NCBI RefSeq assembly: GCF_040537815.1
Contig: NZ_JBEWSZ010000001.1
Span: 3,596,001 to 3,660,000 of the forward strand
DNA length: 64,000 nucleotides
Reading direction: 5' to 3'
DNA from: Mesorhizobium shangrilense
GTDB taxonomy: Bacteria > Pseudomonadota > Alphaproteobacteria > Rhizobiales > Rhizobiaceae
Shown here: positions 21,604 through 31,466 of the stretch, in pieces
Layout: the number at the start of each line of letters is the position of its first letter
Numbering within the stretch: the stretch's first letter is position 1
The notes under the pieces: model-generated
What the model was told of the DNA's origin: nothing
The model's input: only the letters and a program-made list of their open reading frames with translations
Databases searched by the model: none
Position numbers and translations under genes: made by a program

Positions 21604-22088
21604 CAGAACAGATGTTCGAGCAGGCCGGCGGGCAGCGAGAGCTGCAGTCCCCTGGCGAATATAATCCAGATCACGAATGACAGCGCGATGCCGATGGGTA
21701 TGGTCTTCCACAACGGCCCCCTGCCGAAGGCGCGCACGGTCGCGGCAAAGAGCAGGCCCGTGGCAATCGAGAAGCCGGCGACCTTGAGCAACAGCATCTG
21801 GGCGGCGAGGCCGCCGACGATCCAAAGGATCGGGCTGAGTTCCTGATGCTCGCGTTCCGGGAATTCGCCGCGAAACGCCTCGAAGGCGGTCCAGATCGAC
21901 AGGCCGCCGAACGCCACCGCAATGACGTAGGGCATGGTGGTCGGGCCAACGCGCGCATAGCTGGCGCCGGTGCCGTGGCTGGCGGTGCTCCACGCGATCA
22001 CCACGGCAACGACCGCCAGGGCCGCCGCGATGACAAGCGCCGCCCAGTCGGGGCGGCGCTTCGCGTCATGATGGGTCGCCTGGCTCAT
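21603..22088 (-). CDS. tctB: Tripartite tricarboxylate transporter small membrane subunit TctB
   Basis: A 161-residue protein with four predicted transmembrane helices (about 15-35, 50-68, 88-118 and 130-150), the normal TctB layout. TctB is poorly conserved in sequence, so the call rests on size, topology and position between tctC and tctA. Its ATG at 22088 overlaps the tctC stop by 4 bp. Confidence 0.88.
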   Translation of the reverse strand: MSQATHHDAKRRPDWAALVIAAALAVVAVVIAWSTASHGTGASYARVGPTTMPYVIAVAFGGLSIWTAFEAFRGEFPEREHQELSPILWIVGGLAAQMLLLKVAGFSIATGLLFAATVRAFGRGPLWKTIPIGIALSFVIWIIFARGLQLSLPAGLLEHLF

Positions 22089-23029
22089 TTCACCAGGCCG
22101 ATGTCTTTCAGGATCGCCGCGGTCGCGTCCGTGTCCTTCTTCAGCTGCGCGGTGAAGTCGTCGCCAGCGAGATAGGTGTTCGCCCAGCCCTTGTCGGCGA
22201 GGATCTTCTGCCAGGAGGCCGACTGGACCATCTTGTCGACGTCAGCGACCACCGCGGCCTTCTGGTCGGCCGAGAGGCCTGGGGCGGCGGCAACCATGCG
22301 CCAGTTCTGGATGGCGACATCGACGCCGCCTTCCTTGAAGGTCGGCGCGTCGATGCCGTCGACCTTGGCGTCGCTGGAAATGCCGATGATGCGGAGCTGA
22401 CCAGCCTTGATCTGGGATTCGAATTCGCCATAGCCGGAGATGCCGACCGTCACCTGGCCACCCAGGATCGCCGCCAGCGCCTCACCGCCGCCCGAGAAGG
22501 CGATATAATTGACCTTGGTGGGATCGACGCCAATGGCCTTGGCGATCAGGCCCGCCGTGATGTGGTCGGTGCCGCCGGCCGAGCCGCCGCCCCATGACAC
22601 CGCGCCGGGATCGGCCTTGAGCTTGGCAACGAGGCCGGCCATGTCCTTGATGTCGGAAGCAGCGGGCACGACGAGCGCTTCATATTCGCCGGTCAGGCGC
22701 GCGATGGGCGTGACCTGGTCGAGCGTGACCGGCGACGCATTGGTCAGGATAGCGCCGACCATGACATAGCCGCCGACGATGAGCTGGGCCGGATCGCCAT
22801 TGGCCTGGTTGACGAACTGGGCAAGGCCGATGGTGCCGCCGGCGCCTGGGACGTTGTTGACCTGGACGCTGCCCGAGATCTTTTCATCCTGCAGCGCGGT
22901 CTGCATGGAACGTGCCGTCTGGTCCCAGCCGCCGCCGGGTGCCGCCGGAGCCATGATCTTGTAGTCGGCCGCCATGGCCGGCAGGGCGAGCATGCCGGTG
23001 ATGATGGCTGCCAAAGTGAACTGTTTCAC
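22085..23029 (-). CDS. tctC: Tricarboxylate transporter periplasmic binding protein TctC (Bug family)
   Basis: A 314-residue Bug/TctC-family binding protein with a signal peptide (residues 1 to about 21, ending ALPAMA). The mature start [17 protein letters not shown] is the family ligand-binding loop, and [13 protein letters not shown] and [10 protein letters not shown] follow. It delivers substrate to TctA/TctB. I chose GTG 23029, which has GGGAGGAA 6-7 bp upstream and starts the signal peptide directly; a longer frame to 23053 adds non-signal residues. A TctD/TctE-type regulator pair lies 1.5 kb away. Confidence 0.92.
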   Translation of the reverse strand: MKQFTLAAIITGMLALPAMAADYKIMAPAAPGGGWDQTARSMQTALQDEKISGSVQVNNVPGAGGTIGLAQFVNQANGDPAQLIVGGYVMVGAILTNASPVTLDQVTPIARLTGEYEALVVPAASDIKDMAGLVAKLKADPGAVSWGGGSAGGTDHITAGLIAKAIGVDPTKVNYIAFSGGGEALAAILGGQVTVGISGYGEFESQIKAGQLRIIGISSDAKVDGIDAPTFKEGGVDVAIQNWRMVAAAPGLSADQKAAVVADVDKMVQSASWQKILADKGWANTYLAGDDFTAQLKKDTDATAAILKDIGLVK

Positions 23030-23325
23030 TGCCGTTCCTCCCTTGCTGCCCACGCATGGGGCAATGCATTCACAGTCTCGAAGCCTGCGCTGGCCTGCGT
23101 CCCGGACATGACGAGAGAAACAGCAGGCGTTTCGGCCTGCACTCGCGCAACATCTTCCTGCCCCGATCCAGCGCGATCGCTGTCGGTTTGCTGGCGAAAA
23201 ATGTGATCGAAGTCCTCCCGAACTTTCCGAGCCTTACCGCCTCCAACGGATGGGCCTGTCCTCCCTAGCGCAGGAAGCTGACATCAAACTGACACTGGCG
23301 CATAAAGTTGGAGCCAGGCTGCCGC
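23030..23325. other. Gap between tctC and the orphan binding-protein gene
   Basis: About 296 bp with no supportable gene. It should contain the tctC promoter and any TctD-binding sites, but I could not identify a convincing promoter or direct repeats by eye. Confidence 0.4.
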
Positions 23326-24408
23326 TCAAGGGCTGCGCAGGGCTTCGTTCCATCGCTCGATGAGGCGTGTGCGCTTGACCTGATCGAGGTAGACCATGAG
23401 CCCCGGGCTGACCGGCACGGGGCGCAGTTGCGCGCCGAGCACCTCCTGCATCCTGTTCGCGGTGTTCTGGCCCGAGACATCGGGATTGAGGGCGGCGATC
23501 TGGAGTTCGCGCGCCATCACCGTCTGGCCCTCGGCCGACATGAAATATTCGAGATAGCGGCGCCCGAGATCCGGCGAACGTGAGGCCGCGGGAACCAGCC
23601 CGATACGCGACATCACCACGGTATAATCCTTGGGCAGGACGATGCCGACATCGGGATGTCTCGCCGCCCAGTCGGCTGCGTAGGAACCCAGGATGTTGTA
23701 GCCAAGCACGAAACGTCCGTCGGCAATGCGCTCCAGGATGGCGGAACTGGTCGAGTAAAGCTTGACGCCGGCCGCGCCCATCGAGCGGATCACGGACCAG
23801 ATGTCGGGATACTGCTCCTGGTCACGCGCCATGAACATGAAGCCGACGCCCGAGCGCTCGATGTCGTAAGTGGCGATACGGCCGTGGACCTTGTCACCCT
23901 GGGCCTTGAGAAAATCGACGAACTGACCGCGTGTGGCTGGTGGCGGCGCATCCTTGAAGCTCGGCTTGTGGTAGACGAAGACAGCCGGCTCGAAGGTCAA
24001 GGCATAGGCGGTATCGCGCCAGTTGGCCCAGCGCGGCCAGCGATCCGACAGCGGCAGCCGGCTCTCCTGGGCGTAGCCGTCATTGGCCAGCTTGACCTGA
24101 AGGTCCATGGCCGAGGAGAAAGCGATGTCGGCGGTGCCCTTGCCGGCATCGGTCTCGGCGATAACCCGATCGTAGATATCGGTCGTCAGCAATTCCTCAT
24201 AGCGCACGGCAACATCGGGGTTGGCCTTCTGGAAACCCTCGATCATCGGCTTGGCCAAGGGGGCATCAAGCGAGGAATAGACGACCAGCGAACGAGCTTC
24301 CGTGCGACCATCCAGCGCCGGAAATACAGTAATTTCGGCCCATGCGGGCACCGAAAGACAGACAACAGCGGTGAGGATGGCCATGCGCATTGTCGCGGGA
24401 ACATGCAT
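23326..24408 (-). CDS. Periplasmic substrate-binding protein next to TctD/TctE-like regulators
   Basis: A 360-residue extracellular solute-binding protein of the iron/polyamine-type ABC class (SBP_bac-like). A signal peptide ends near PAWA; the mature part has LVVYSSLDAPLAKPMIEGFQ, a DIAFSSAMDLQ stretch and GYNILGSYAA, all typical of ferric-type binding proteins. No ABC permease or ATPase accompanies it. It is divergent from the response regulator, with about 90 bp between, suggesting it is regulated by or feeds ligand information to that system. Starts at 24408 or 24390 are both possible; the ribosome site is weak for each. Confidence 0.75.
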   Translation of the reverse strand: MHVPATMRMAILTAVVCLSVPAWAEITVFPALDGRTEARSLVVYSSLDAPLAKPMIEGFQKANPDVAVRYEELLTTDIYDRVIAETDAGKGTADIAFSSAMDLQVKLANDGYAQESRLPLSDRWPRWANWRDTAYALTFEPAVFVYHKPSFKDAPPPATRGQFVDFLKAQGDKVHGRIATYDIERSGVGFMFMARDQEQYPDIWSVIRSMGAAGVKLYSTSSAILERIADGRFVLGYNILGSYAADWAARHPDVGIVLPKDYTVVMSRIGLVPAASRSPDLGRRYLEYFMSAEGQTVMARELQIAALNPDVSGQNTANRMQEVLGAQLRPVPVSPGLMVYLDQVKRTRLIERWNEALRSP

Positions 24409-24498
24409 CACCTGTCCGAGCCACACAACAACGGACGTTGCGGGCTGGACCTTTGCCTGACGGATAGGCATCGTTTGCGCGAGGGTGAGGAGAATTCG

Positions 24499-25173
24499 GT
24501 GCGGATCCTGGTGGTGGAGGACAATGCGACGCTGGCAAGCGGTCTCGCGGCCGTGCTCAAGGGCAGTGGCTACGCGGTCGATGTCGTCGGCGACGGCGCG
24601 TCCGCTGTCGCCGTGGTGGCCACCGAACGGTTCGACCTTGTGATCCTCGACCTCAATTTGCCGGAGATGGATGGGATTGACGTGCTGCGCACGATCCGCG
24701 GCCGCCAGGATGACGTGGCGGTGCTTATCCTGTCGGCACGCCACTCGCTGACCGAAAAAGTCACCGGGCTGAACCTCGGCGCCGACGACTACATGGTCAA
24801 GCCCTTCGATGTCGACGAACTGGAAGCGCGTGTGCGCACGCTGATGCGGCGGCGCGCCGGCCTCAAGGCTGCGGTGGTTTCTTTCGGTGATGTCGTGCTC
24901 GATCTCAACACGCGCGGCTTTTCCTGGCGGGGCGCGACAATCGACATTCCGGCGCGCGAACTCGCGCTGCTCGAAACCCTGTTCATGCGCGCCGGCAAGG
25001 TGGTCGCCAAACAGGCGATCATCGAATCATTGGCCGGCTTCGACGAGGATCTGAGCGCCAATGCCGTCGAGCAATATGTCAGCCGGCTGCGCAAGCGGCT
25101 GGCGCCTTGCGGCCTGACGGTCCGGACCGCGCGTGGCATCGGCTACTATCTCGAAAAGATCCAGAACCCATGA
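24499..25173 (+). CDS. OmpR-family response regulator (TctD-like)
   Basis: A 224-residue response regulator. The receiver domain (1-115) has acidic residues E7/D8, phospho-acceptor Asp51 (ILDLNLP) and Lys in YMVKPF; the C-terminal winged helix (about 125-220) ends VRTARGIGYYLEK. The start is GTG at 24499, with GGTGAGGAG directly upstream. It overlaps the kinase gene by 4 bp (ATGA). In Salmonella and Bordetella the related TctD/BctD regulates tricarboxylate transport, so the nearby tctCBA is the likely target. Confidence 0.88.
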   Translation: MRILVVEDNATLASGLAAVLKGSGYAVDVVGDGASAVAVVATERFDLVILDLNLPEMDGIDVLRTIRGRQDDVAVLILSARHSLTEKVTGLNLGADDYMVKPFDVDELEARVRTLMRRRAGLKAAVVSFGDVVLDLNTRGFSWRGATIDIPARELALLETLFMRAGKVVAKQAIIESLAGFDEDLSANAVEQYVSRLRKRLAPCGLTVRTARGIGYYLEKIQNP

Positions 25174-26585
25174 TGGCTGGGGACAGGCCCTATTCCCTGC
25201 GCGGGCGGCTGCTGCTGTGGCTTCTGGTGCCGCTGGTCGGCATCGGGCTGATCGCGCTTGCCGATACCTATCGCGAAGCGGTCGATACGGCCAATGCCGT
25301 GTCCGACCGCGTGCTGGCCGGTTCGGCGCTGGCAATCGCCGAGCGCGTGGTGGTCGGCGAAGGCGGAGCGCTGGAGGTCGACATCCCCTATGTCGCGCTG
25401 GAAATGCTGACCTCGGCGGCGCAGGACCGCGTCTTCTACCGCATCGACGGGCCGAACGGTGCCTTCATCACCGGCTACCAGACCCTGCCGGTGATCCAGC
25501 AACTGGGCCGGGAGGAAAGCCGCTATGCCGATGCAAGCTTTCGCGGCGAGCCGATCCGGCTGGCCTCGCTTTCCCGCGCCGCCTCGACTGGGGCAAATTC
25601 GGTACCCTTCGTGGTTACCATCGCCGAGACGACGATCGCTCGAACGCAACTTGCCCAGACCATCCTGCTGCGCTCCGCGTTGCGCCTCGCCATCCTGATC
25701 GGCAGTGCCGTGGCAATCGCATGGCTCGCGGTCACATATTCGCTCAGGCCGCTTTATCGCTTGCGCGATGCGATTGCCGAACGCAACCCCGACGACCTCC
25801 ACCCGATCGAACAATCGGTGCCCAGGGAAGTGCGCGGGCTGGTCGACACCGTCAATTCATTCATGGGCCGGCTGAGTTCGACACTGGGCGCCATGCGCCA
25901 TTTCACCGGCAACGCCAGCCATCAGCTTCGCACGCCGCTGACCATCATCCGCACGCAGCTGGCGCTTTCGGCTCGTGCTCGCTCACTTGACGAAGCCCGC
26001 AGTGCTGCAAAAGTCGGCGACGATGCCGTAGCGCACGCCGAACGGGTGATCGCCCAGCTCCTGCTGCTCGCCAAGGTGGATGAGGCCGCATCCGACCGCC
26101 TGAAGAACCTCGACACTGTCAACCTGACCGAACTTGCCAGCGCCCTCACCGCCGAATTCGTCACGCGGGCCCATACATCCGGCATCGATCTGGGCTTCGA
26201 AGCTGAAACAGCGCTGTCTATGCTCGGCGAGCCGATGCTGCTGGGAGAGATGATCCGCAACCTGATCGAGAACGCGCTGACCTACGCGGGAAGCGGCGCG
26301 GAGGCGACCGTCAGGGTGTCTGCCAGCGGCGGCGATGTGCTGTTGGAAATCGAGGACACCGGGCCGGGCATCCCTAAGGCGGAACTGGAGCACGTGCGCC
26401 GCCGCTTCGTGCGCGGCCGTGCGGGTGAAAAACCAGGGGCAGGACTTGGCCTGCCTATCGTCGAGGAAATAGCGGCGCTCTTTGGCGGCAGGCTCGAATT
26501 GACGACAGGAGTGGATGGCCGTGGCCTGCTTGTGCGGGCATCGTTTCCCGCCAGCGCTGCAGGATCAGGTGCGAAGGAAGGTTAG
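25170..26585 (+). CDS. Sensor histidine kinase (TctE-like)
   Basis: A 471-residue kinase. Transmembrane helices at about 13-32 and 170-190 bracket a periplasmic domain of the two-component-sensor N-terminal type (2CSK_N) seen in TctE. A HAMP-like linker ([10 protein letters not shown]) leads to the HisKA box with His251 ([14 protein letters not shown]) and the ATPase domain with N (LIENALTYA), G1 ([10 protein letters not shown]) and G2 ([12 protein letters not shown]) boxes. The ATG at 25170 overlaps the regulator stop. Its 3' end overlaps the convergent trmB by 21 bp. Confidence 0.88.
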   Translation: MMAGDRPYSLRGRLLLWLLVPLVGIGLIALADTYREAVDTANAVSDRVLAGSALAIAERVVVGEGGALEVDIPYVALEMLTSAAQDRVFYRIDGPNGAFITGYQTLPVIQQLGREESRYADASFRGEPIRLASLSRAASTGANSVPFVVTIAETTIARTQLAQTILLRSALRLAILIGSAVAIAWLAVTYSLRPLYRLRDAIAERNPDDLHPIEQSVPREVRGLVDTVNSFMGRLSSTLGAMRHFTGNASHQLRTPLTIIRTQLALSARARSLDEARSAAKVGDDAVAHAERVIAQLLLLAKVDEAASDRLKNLDTVNLTELASALTAEFVTRAHTSGIDLGFEAETALSMLGEPMLLGEMIRNLIENALTYAGSGAEATVRVSASGGDVLLEIEDTGPGIPKAELEHVRRRFVRGRAGEKPGAGLGLPIVEEIAALFGGRLELTTGVDGRGLLVRASFPASAAGSGAKEG

Positions 26586-27266
26586 GTAGGCGGGGTGGCG
26601 CTGCTCGCGGATGGCCTTGGCCTCGTAGCGCGTGCCCGGCCAGCCTTCGTAAGCTTGGTGCCAGTCGGCCGCTTCCGCCGCCTGCCAGGCGAAGCCGCCA
26701 TGCGCGCGGCAATGCAGCAGCGTCCAGTTCACATAGGTGTCGATGTCCGACGCGAAACGGAATCGTCCGCCGCGTTTCAGCACGCGCGCGAAACGATCGA
26801 GATTGACCGGGCTGACGAAGCGGCGCTTCCAGTGCTTCTTTTTCGGCCACGGGTCCGGATAGAGAAGGTCGATGCCGTCGAGCGAATTTTCCGGAAGCCA
26901 GTCGAGCAAGCGCGTGGCGTCGTCGTCATACACGCGAAGATTGGCAAGCGGCCTTTCCTTGACCGCCATCATCATCTTGGCCATGCCGTTGACGAAGGGC
27001 TCGACGCCGATGAATCCGATCGCCGGAGATTCCGTGGCGCGGTGCAGCAGATGTTCGCCGCCGCCGAAGCCGATTTCAAGGCGCACGGCGGCGACATCGG
27101 CTTCGAACAGGTCGCTGAGATCACGGGGCGATTCCGCCGTCAGGTCGAGCCGGTATTTCGTGAATCCGGTTTCCAGCGCCGCAGCCTGCTGCGGACGCAT
27201 GGCCTTGCCGCGCCGGCGACCGAAAAAAGCTTCGGTCGCGCGGCTTGGTCTGTCCTTCGGATCCAT
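26565..27266 (-). CDS. trmB: tRNA (guanine-N7)-methyltransferase TrmB
   Basis: A 233-residue SAM-dependent enzyme that makes m7G46 in tRNA. It has the SAM-binding [12 protein letters not shown] (about residue 63), the FIGVEPF loop, and the signature [21 protein letters not shown] (about 125-145), which is diagnostic of TrmB. It lies 28 bp after metK and is probably co-transcribed with it. The N-terminal 25 basic residues are poorly conserved. Confidence 0.94.
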   Translation of the reverse strand: MDPKDRPSRATEAFFGRRRGKAMRPQQAAALETGFTKYRLDLTAESPRDLSDLFEADVAAVRLEIGFGGGEHLLHRATESPAIGFIGVEPFVNGMAKMMMAVKERPLANLRVYDDDATRLLDWLPENSLDGIDLLYPDPWPKKKHWKRRFVSPVNLDRFARVLKRGGRFRFASDIDTYVNWTLLHCRAHGGFAWQAAEAADWHQAYEGWPGTRYEAKAIREQRHPAYLTFLRT

Positions 27267-27294
27267 GACTAGACCTTTAGACCTGGCGCCGCGA

Positions 27295-28560
27295 TCAGGC
27301 GGCGACAGCGTCCTTGAGCGCCTTGGCGAGATCGGTCTTTTCCCACGAGAAAGACCCGTCGCGACCGGCCTTGCGGCCGAAATGTCCGTAGGACGATGTC
27401 TTGGCGTAGATCGGCTTGTTGAGGTCGAGATGACGGCGGATGCCGGATGGCGACAGGTCCATCACGGTGCGCAACGCTTCCTCGAGCTTGGCCTCGTCGA
27501 CCTTGCCGGTGCCGTGCAGGTCGACGTAGACCGACAGAGGCTGGGCAACGCCGATGGCGTAGGAAAGCTGGATGGTGCAGCGGTCGGCAAGCTTCGCCGC
27601 CACCACATTCTTGGCCAGATAGCGCGCCGCATAGGCGGCCGAGCGGTCGACCTTGGTGGTGTCCTTGCCAGAGAAGGCGCCGCCGCCATGCGGTGCCGCG
27701 CCACCATAGGTGTCGACGATGATCTTGCGGCCGGTCAGCCCGGCGTCGCCATCAGGCCCACCGATGACGAACTTGCCGGTCGGATTGATGTACCACATGC
27801 AGTCGTCGGCGATCTTGAGGTCGCCCAGTGCCTCGCGAATATAGGGCTCCACGACGTTGCGGACCTTCTTGGAATCCCAGGTAGCATCGAGATGCTGCGT
27901 CGACAGCACGATCTGCGTCGCCTCGGCGGCCTTGCCGTCGATGTAGCGCACGGTGACCTGGCTCTTGGCATCCGGGCCGAGCTTGCCGGCCTCGCCGCTG
28001 TTCTCGTGACGGGCGGCAGCCAGCAATTCGAGGATCTTGTGGCTGTAATAGATCGGGGCCGGCATCAGGTCCGGCGTCTCGCGGCAGGCATAGCCGAACA
28101 TGATGCCCTGGTCTCCAGCACCCTCCTCGCCCTGACGGTCCGCGGCATTGTCGACGCCCTGGCCGATATCAGGCGACTGGCCGTGCAGCAGCACCTCGAT
28201 CTTCGCGGTCTTCCAGTGGAAGCCGGCTTGCTCGTAGCCGATTTCGCGGATCGCCTTGCGGGCGACCGACTTGAATTTCGCCGGATTGACGACCGGATGT
28301 CCGGCCGCATCCATCAGGATCTTGCCTTGCTTGTCTTTCTTGAGCAGCGTCTCGGGGACGCGCACCTCGCCGGCGATGACGACGCGGTTTGTGGTTGCCA
28401 GCGTCTCGCAGGCGACGCGGACCTTCCACGGGTCCATGCCGGTCTTCTTGGCCTCGCGATAAACCAGATCGACGATCTCGTCGGAGATACGGTCACAGAC
28501 TTTGTCGGGATGACCCTCGGCAACGGATTCCGAGGTAAAGAAGTAATTCTGCCGCGTCAC
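27295..28560 (-). CDS. metK: S-adenosylmethionine synthetase
   Basis: A 421-residue enzyme that makes SAM from methionine and ATP. It has [21 protein letters not shown] at the start, [32 protein letters not shown] and the [14 protein letters not shown] end. It is somewhat longer than E. coli MetK, as in other alphaproteobacteria. The start codon is GTG at 28560, with AGAGGGG 6-8 bp upstream. A small hairpin with T5 precedes the ribosome site. It follows praR and precedes trmB; SAM production next to the SAM-using TrmB is a conserved rhizobial order. Confidence 0.95.
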   Translation of the reverse strand: MTRQNYFFTSESVAEGHPDKVCDRISDEIVDLVYREAKKTGMDPWKVRVACETLATTNRVVIAGEVRVPETLLKKDKQGKILMDAAGHPVVNPAKFKSVARKAIREIGYEQAGFHWKTAKIEVLLHGQSPDIGQGVDNAADRQGEEGAGDQGIMFGYACRETPDLMPAPIYYSHKILELLAAARHENSGEAGKLGPDAKSQVTVRYIDGKAAEATQIVLSTQHLDATWDSKKVRNVVEPYIREALGDLKIADDCMWYINPTGKFVIGGPDGDAGLTGRKIIVDTYGGAAPHGGGAFSGKDTTKVDRSAAYAARYLAKNVVAAKLADRCTIQLSYAIGVAQPLSVYVDLHGTGKVDEAKLEEALRTVMDLSPSGIRRHLDLNKPIYAKTSSYGHFGRKAGRDGSFSWEKTDLAKALKDAVAA

Positions 28561-28575
28561 GGGTGTCCCCTCTTG

Positions 28576-28599
28576 AAAAACGATCGGCAGGCTGCCGAT
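28576..28599 (-). promoter_or_regulatory. Hairpin and T run in the metK leader
   Basis: ATCGGCAG and CTGCCGAT flank one base (28583-28599) and, on the minus strand, are followed two bases later by TTTTT. The element ends about 15 nt before the metK GTG. It could be a weak terminator after praR or a leader control element. It does not resemble a SAM riboswitch I know. Confidence 0.35.
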
Positions 28600-28727
28600 T
28601 TTGGCGCGCCACGTGTTAACGGTGCGGAGCGCCGCTCGTCAAGCGGTGCGTCCGTTCTGGCATGAAGGAATGTTGATATTGTTATGTGGTGGACCGGCGG
28701 CGGTGACCGCCGGAGCCACGGTTCCGT

Positions 28728-29147
28728 TCATTCCGGATCGTCGGAGGAAAGGGATTTCACAAGCTCGATGATCTTACGGCGCACCTTCATGTCGGTGATC
28801 TTGACGAAAGCCCGGTTAAGCTGAAGACCTTCCGGACTGCCGCAGAACTCGACGGCGAACGACATCGATGAATCCTCGGCAAATCCGCGATTGCCGCTGG
28901 CCTCCTGGCCCGGCGCGTCCTCGAAGAAAAAGGCGACAGGCACTCCAAGTATGGAGGCTATCGCCTGGAGACGGCTGGCGCCAACGCGGTTGGTGCCCTT
29001 TTCATATTTCTGGATCTGTTGAAATGTGATGCCGAGATTTTCGCCCAGCTTTTCCTGGCTCATTCCCAGCATGTTGCGGCGAAGCCGGATGCGACTTCCA
29101 ACGTGGATGTCGATCGGATTCGGTTTCTTCTTGTTGTCTTCTATCAT
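28728..29147 (-). CDS. praR: XRE-family transcriptional regulator (PraR/PhrR-like)
   Basis: A 139-residue regulator with a Cro/C1-type helix-turn-helix at about residues 15-70 (SRIRLRRNMLGMSQEKLG, then ITFQQIQKYEKGTNRVGASRL). A C-terminal tail is shared by rhizobial PraR/PhrR proteins, which affect quorum sensing, biofilm, symbiosis and low-pH response in different species. Identification rests on the HTH sequence and its position between lnt and metK. The ATG at 29147 is preceded by GAGG and a run of A; upstream frame extension is not protein-like. The leader is unusually A-rich on the coding strand. Confidence 0.8.
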   Translation of the reverse strand: MIEDNKKKPNPIDIHVGSRIRLRRNMLGMSQEKLGENLGITFQQIQKYEKGTNRVGASRLQAIASILGVPVAFFFEDAPGQEASGNRGFAEDSSMSFAVEFCGSPEGLQLNRAFVKITDMKVRRKIIELVKSLSSDDPE

Positions 29148-29285
29148 TTTTTTCCTCGCCGAATTTTTCCGGCTTTTTCTATTTTTTCCTGCCCAAGCGG
29201 AGCCGGTGGCGACTGCCCCAACAGTACGATCCAACGGCTTCGAGAAATTTCAGGCGGTACAGTATGAGTTTCTAATGTGTCGACG

Positions 29286-30875
29286 TCAATTCGCCCGTAG
29301 CCTTTGCCTTACATTCGACACGCATGCGAAGAGGGCAAACAGCAACATGATCAGCATTCCGTTAATGCGCCGTTGACCGGAGGAGATAACAGCCTGCCCG
29401 GAAATCGGCACACGTACGTCTATGGCGCCGCGCGCGTCGATCGCCAATGCGTCGACGATGCGCCCGCGTGGATCGACAACCGCGGAAATACCGTTGTTGG
29501 CCGCGCGCAACAGGGGCAGCCCGTTTTCCACCGCACGAATCTGCGCCTGCCTGAAATGCTGGTACGGACCCGGCGTGTCGCCAAACCATGCGTCATTTGT
29601 GACATTCACAATAAGCTGTGCTGACGCAGCGTCAACCGCCACCAGTTCGGGAAAGATCACCTCGTAGCAAATAAAGGGCAGCGCGCGGATGCCGCCGGGC
29701 ACGGTGATCGCATGCCGTTCATTGCCGGCGGCGAAATTCGTCGGCCCGGCAACGAGTTGGTCAAGGCCGAGACGGCCGAGCAGCCCGGCAAAAGGCAGAT
29801 ACTCACCAAAGGGCACGAGATGGACCTTGTCGACAGCGTCGACGATCTCTCCCTTGTCGTTGATCGCGACCACCGAATTGTAATAGCGGCTGTCGGCATT
29901 CGCCGACCCACCCTCCTCGCGAACGATGCCGGCAATCAGCATCTGGCCGCCGGCGAGCATCTCGCCAAGCGCCGTCAGCGCATCCGGTCGCTCGGTGAAC
30001 AGAAACGGCACCGAGGTTTCCGGCCACAGGATCAGCTGCGGCTTCGCGTGGCCGGGTTCGGGTGCCTTGGCGGAAAGGCCCATCATGGTGGCGAAGATGC
30101 GGTCGCGCACCGAGGCATCCCATTTCTCCGAGAGGTCGACAGCCGGCTGCACGATGCGGACATCGATCGTGCTGGTTGGGGGCTCGACCGGGGCATTGAG
30201 CCGGAAATAGCCGAAGCCGACGTGAGCGGCTACGAGCGCGACGAGCAATGCCGCGCCGAGGCGAAGATGACGGCGGGCCGCCAGCAGCGCCGGCAGCGCG
30301 AAAACGAAGACCGCGAGCGCATTCATGCCGATCATGCCGGTCACCGACACGCTCTGCATCAGCAGGGGCACGGGCATGGCCGCATAGCCGACGGCATTCC
30401 ATGGAAAGCCGGTGAACAGGAAACCACGCAACCATTCCGCAAGGCCGAAAGCGAAGGCAAGGGCAGCGATGCGGCCGATGTCGTTGCTCCATAGCAGCCG
30501 GGCGACCATTGCCGCGAAACCATAGAAGAATGCGAGCGCGAACGGGATGCCGACCACCGCGAGCGGCAAGGCCCAGGCGAAGGTGTCTGCCTCGACTAGA
30601 AGCGCCGAGCCTATCCACCAAAGGCCGGCAAGAAAATAACCGAAGCCGAACCACCAGCCGACGGCGAATGCCGGGCGCAGGCGCCGGAACAGACTGCCGG
30701 GAGCCTCGCTGGTCGCCCCATCGAGAAGCCAGACCAGAAGCGGAAACGAGACGAAACAGGCCGCGAAGAAATCGTAGGGCGCCTGGCCAAGAACCGCCAG
30801 CGTCCCGGCGAAAAACGCCACGAGCGCGCGCCGCCAACCCCAAAGTAGAATTATCCGGCCGGCAAGGCGCTCCAT
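29286..30875 (-). CDS. lnt: Apolipoprotein N-acyltransferase
   Basis: A 529-residue inner-membrane enzyme that adds the third acyl chain to lipoproteins. About six to seven N-terminal transmembrane helices (1-210) are followed by a periplasmic nitrilase-type domain with the catalytic triad: Glu in [13 protein letters not shown], Lys in [14 protein letters not shown] and Cys in [13 protein letters not shown] final helix lies near the C-terminus. I chose ATG 30875; an earlier frame start at 30935 adds non-hydrophobic residues. It sits between the VOC gene and praR in the long minus-strand run. Confidence 0.93.
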   Translation of the reverse strand: MERLAGRIILLWGWRRALVAFFAGTLAVLGQAPYDFFAACFVSFPLLVWLLDGATSEAPGSLFRRLRPAFAVGWWFGFGYFLAGLWWIGSALLVEADTFAWALPLAVVGIPFALAFFYGFAAMVARLLWSNDIGRIAALAFAFGLAEWLRGFLFTGFPWNAVGYAAMPVPLLMQSVSVTGMIGMNALAVFVFALPALLAARRHLRLGAALLVALVAAHVGFGYFRLNAPVEPPTSTIDVRIVQPAVDLSEKWDASVRDRIFATMMGLSAKAPEPGHAKPQLILWPETSVPFLFTERPDALTALGEMLAGGQMLIAGIVREEGGSANADSRYYNSVVAINDKGEIVDAVDKVHLVPFGEYLPFAGLLGRLGLDQLVAGPTNFAAGNERHAITVPGGIRALPFICYEVIFPELVAVDAASAQLIVNVTNDAWFGDTPGPYQHFRQAQIRAVENGLPLLRAANNGISAVVDPRGRIVDALAIDARGAIDVRVPISGQAVISSGQRRINGMLIMLLFALFACVSNVRQRLRAN

Positions 30876-30979
30876 GCATACTTCCGAGTCGCGAATCAGG
30901 AAGCAAGATTTAACAGGCCGCGGTCCGTGCTCCAAATAACGGCTTATCTACCGGCAAGGCCTTGATGCGGCCGCTACCG

Positions 30980-31450
30980 CTATCGATGCCAGCCCTCGAT
31001 CCGCAGGCCACCCAGCCTCTCGGCGTCCTCGCGCGAAACCGAACGAAGGGTCTGCGTGAAGGTCCAGACATGACCTTCCGGATCGCGTGCCCGATAAAGC
31101 CGCTCGCCATAGAACTGATCGGCAGGCTCCTCGATTATTGCCGCGCCCGCGGCCCTGGCATGCTCGCAATGCTCATCCAGGCCATCCTTGAGGCGCACAT
31201 AGACCGACTGCGTGTTCCTGCCCGCCACCGATGCGGGACTGGCGATATGATCGGCCCATTCGGAATCGACGATGATATAGCCGTCGCCGAACCGCATCTC
31301 GGAGTGGACGAGTTTCCCGCAGGGATCGCTGACCACCATGCTGCGCTCGAAGCCGAACGCCATCTCGAGCCAGGCCAAGGCGGCCCAAGGATCCCTGTAA
31401 AACACCCCGGAACCCAGGGTTGCGTGCTTGAACGGATCGTCGACCGTCAT
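30980..31450 (-). CDS. VOC (glyoxalase/bleomycin-resistance) family protein
   Basis: A 156-residue single-domain protein with the paired beta-alpha-beta-beta-beta modules of the vicinal oxygen chelate fold: FYRDPWAALAWLEMAFGFERS and GDGYIIVDSE in the first, and VYVRLKDGLDEHCEHARAAGA and ARDPEGHVWTFTQ in the second. His/Glu metal ligands are plausible but the substrate is unknown. It starts 17 bp after the corC stop, inside an otherwise housekeeping run, so it may be a local insertion. The frame continues upstream but only as the antisense-like shadow of corC. Confidence 0.75.
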   Translation of the reverse strand: MTVDDPFKHATLGSGVFYRDPWAALAWLEMAFGFERSMVVSDPCGKLVHSEMRFGDGYIIVDSEWADHIASPASVAGRNTQSVYVRLKDGLDEHCEHARAAGAAIIEEPADQFYGERLYRARDPEGHVWTFTQTLRSVSREDAERLGGLRIEGWHR

Positions 31451-31466
31451 CGGGCGGGCGACGTTT

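Noticed and set aside
28561..28727. SAM riboswitch upstream of metK
   Set aside because: No SAM-I or SAM-II core or pseudoknot pattern could be recognised; only a simple hairpin is visible.
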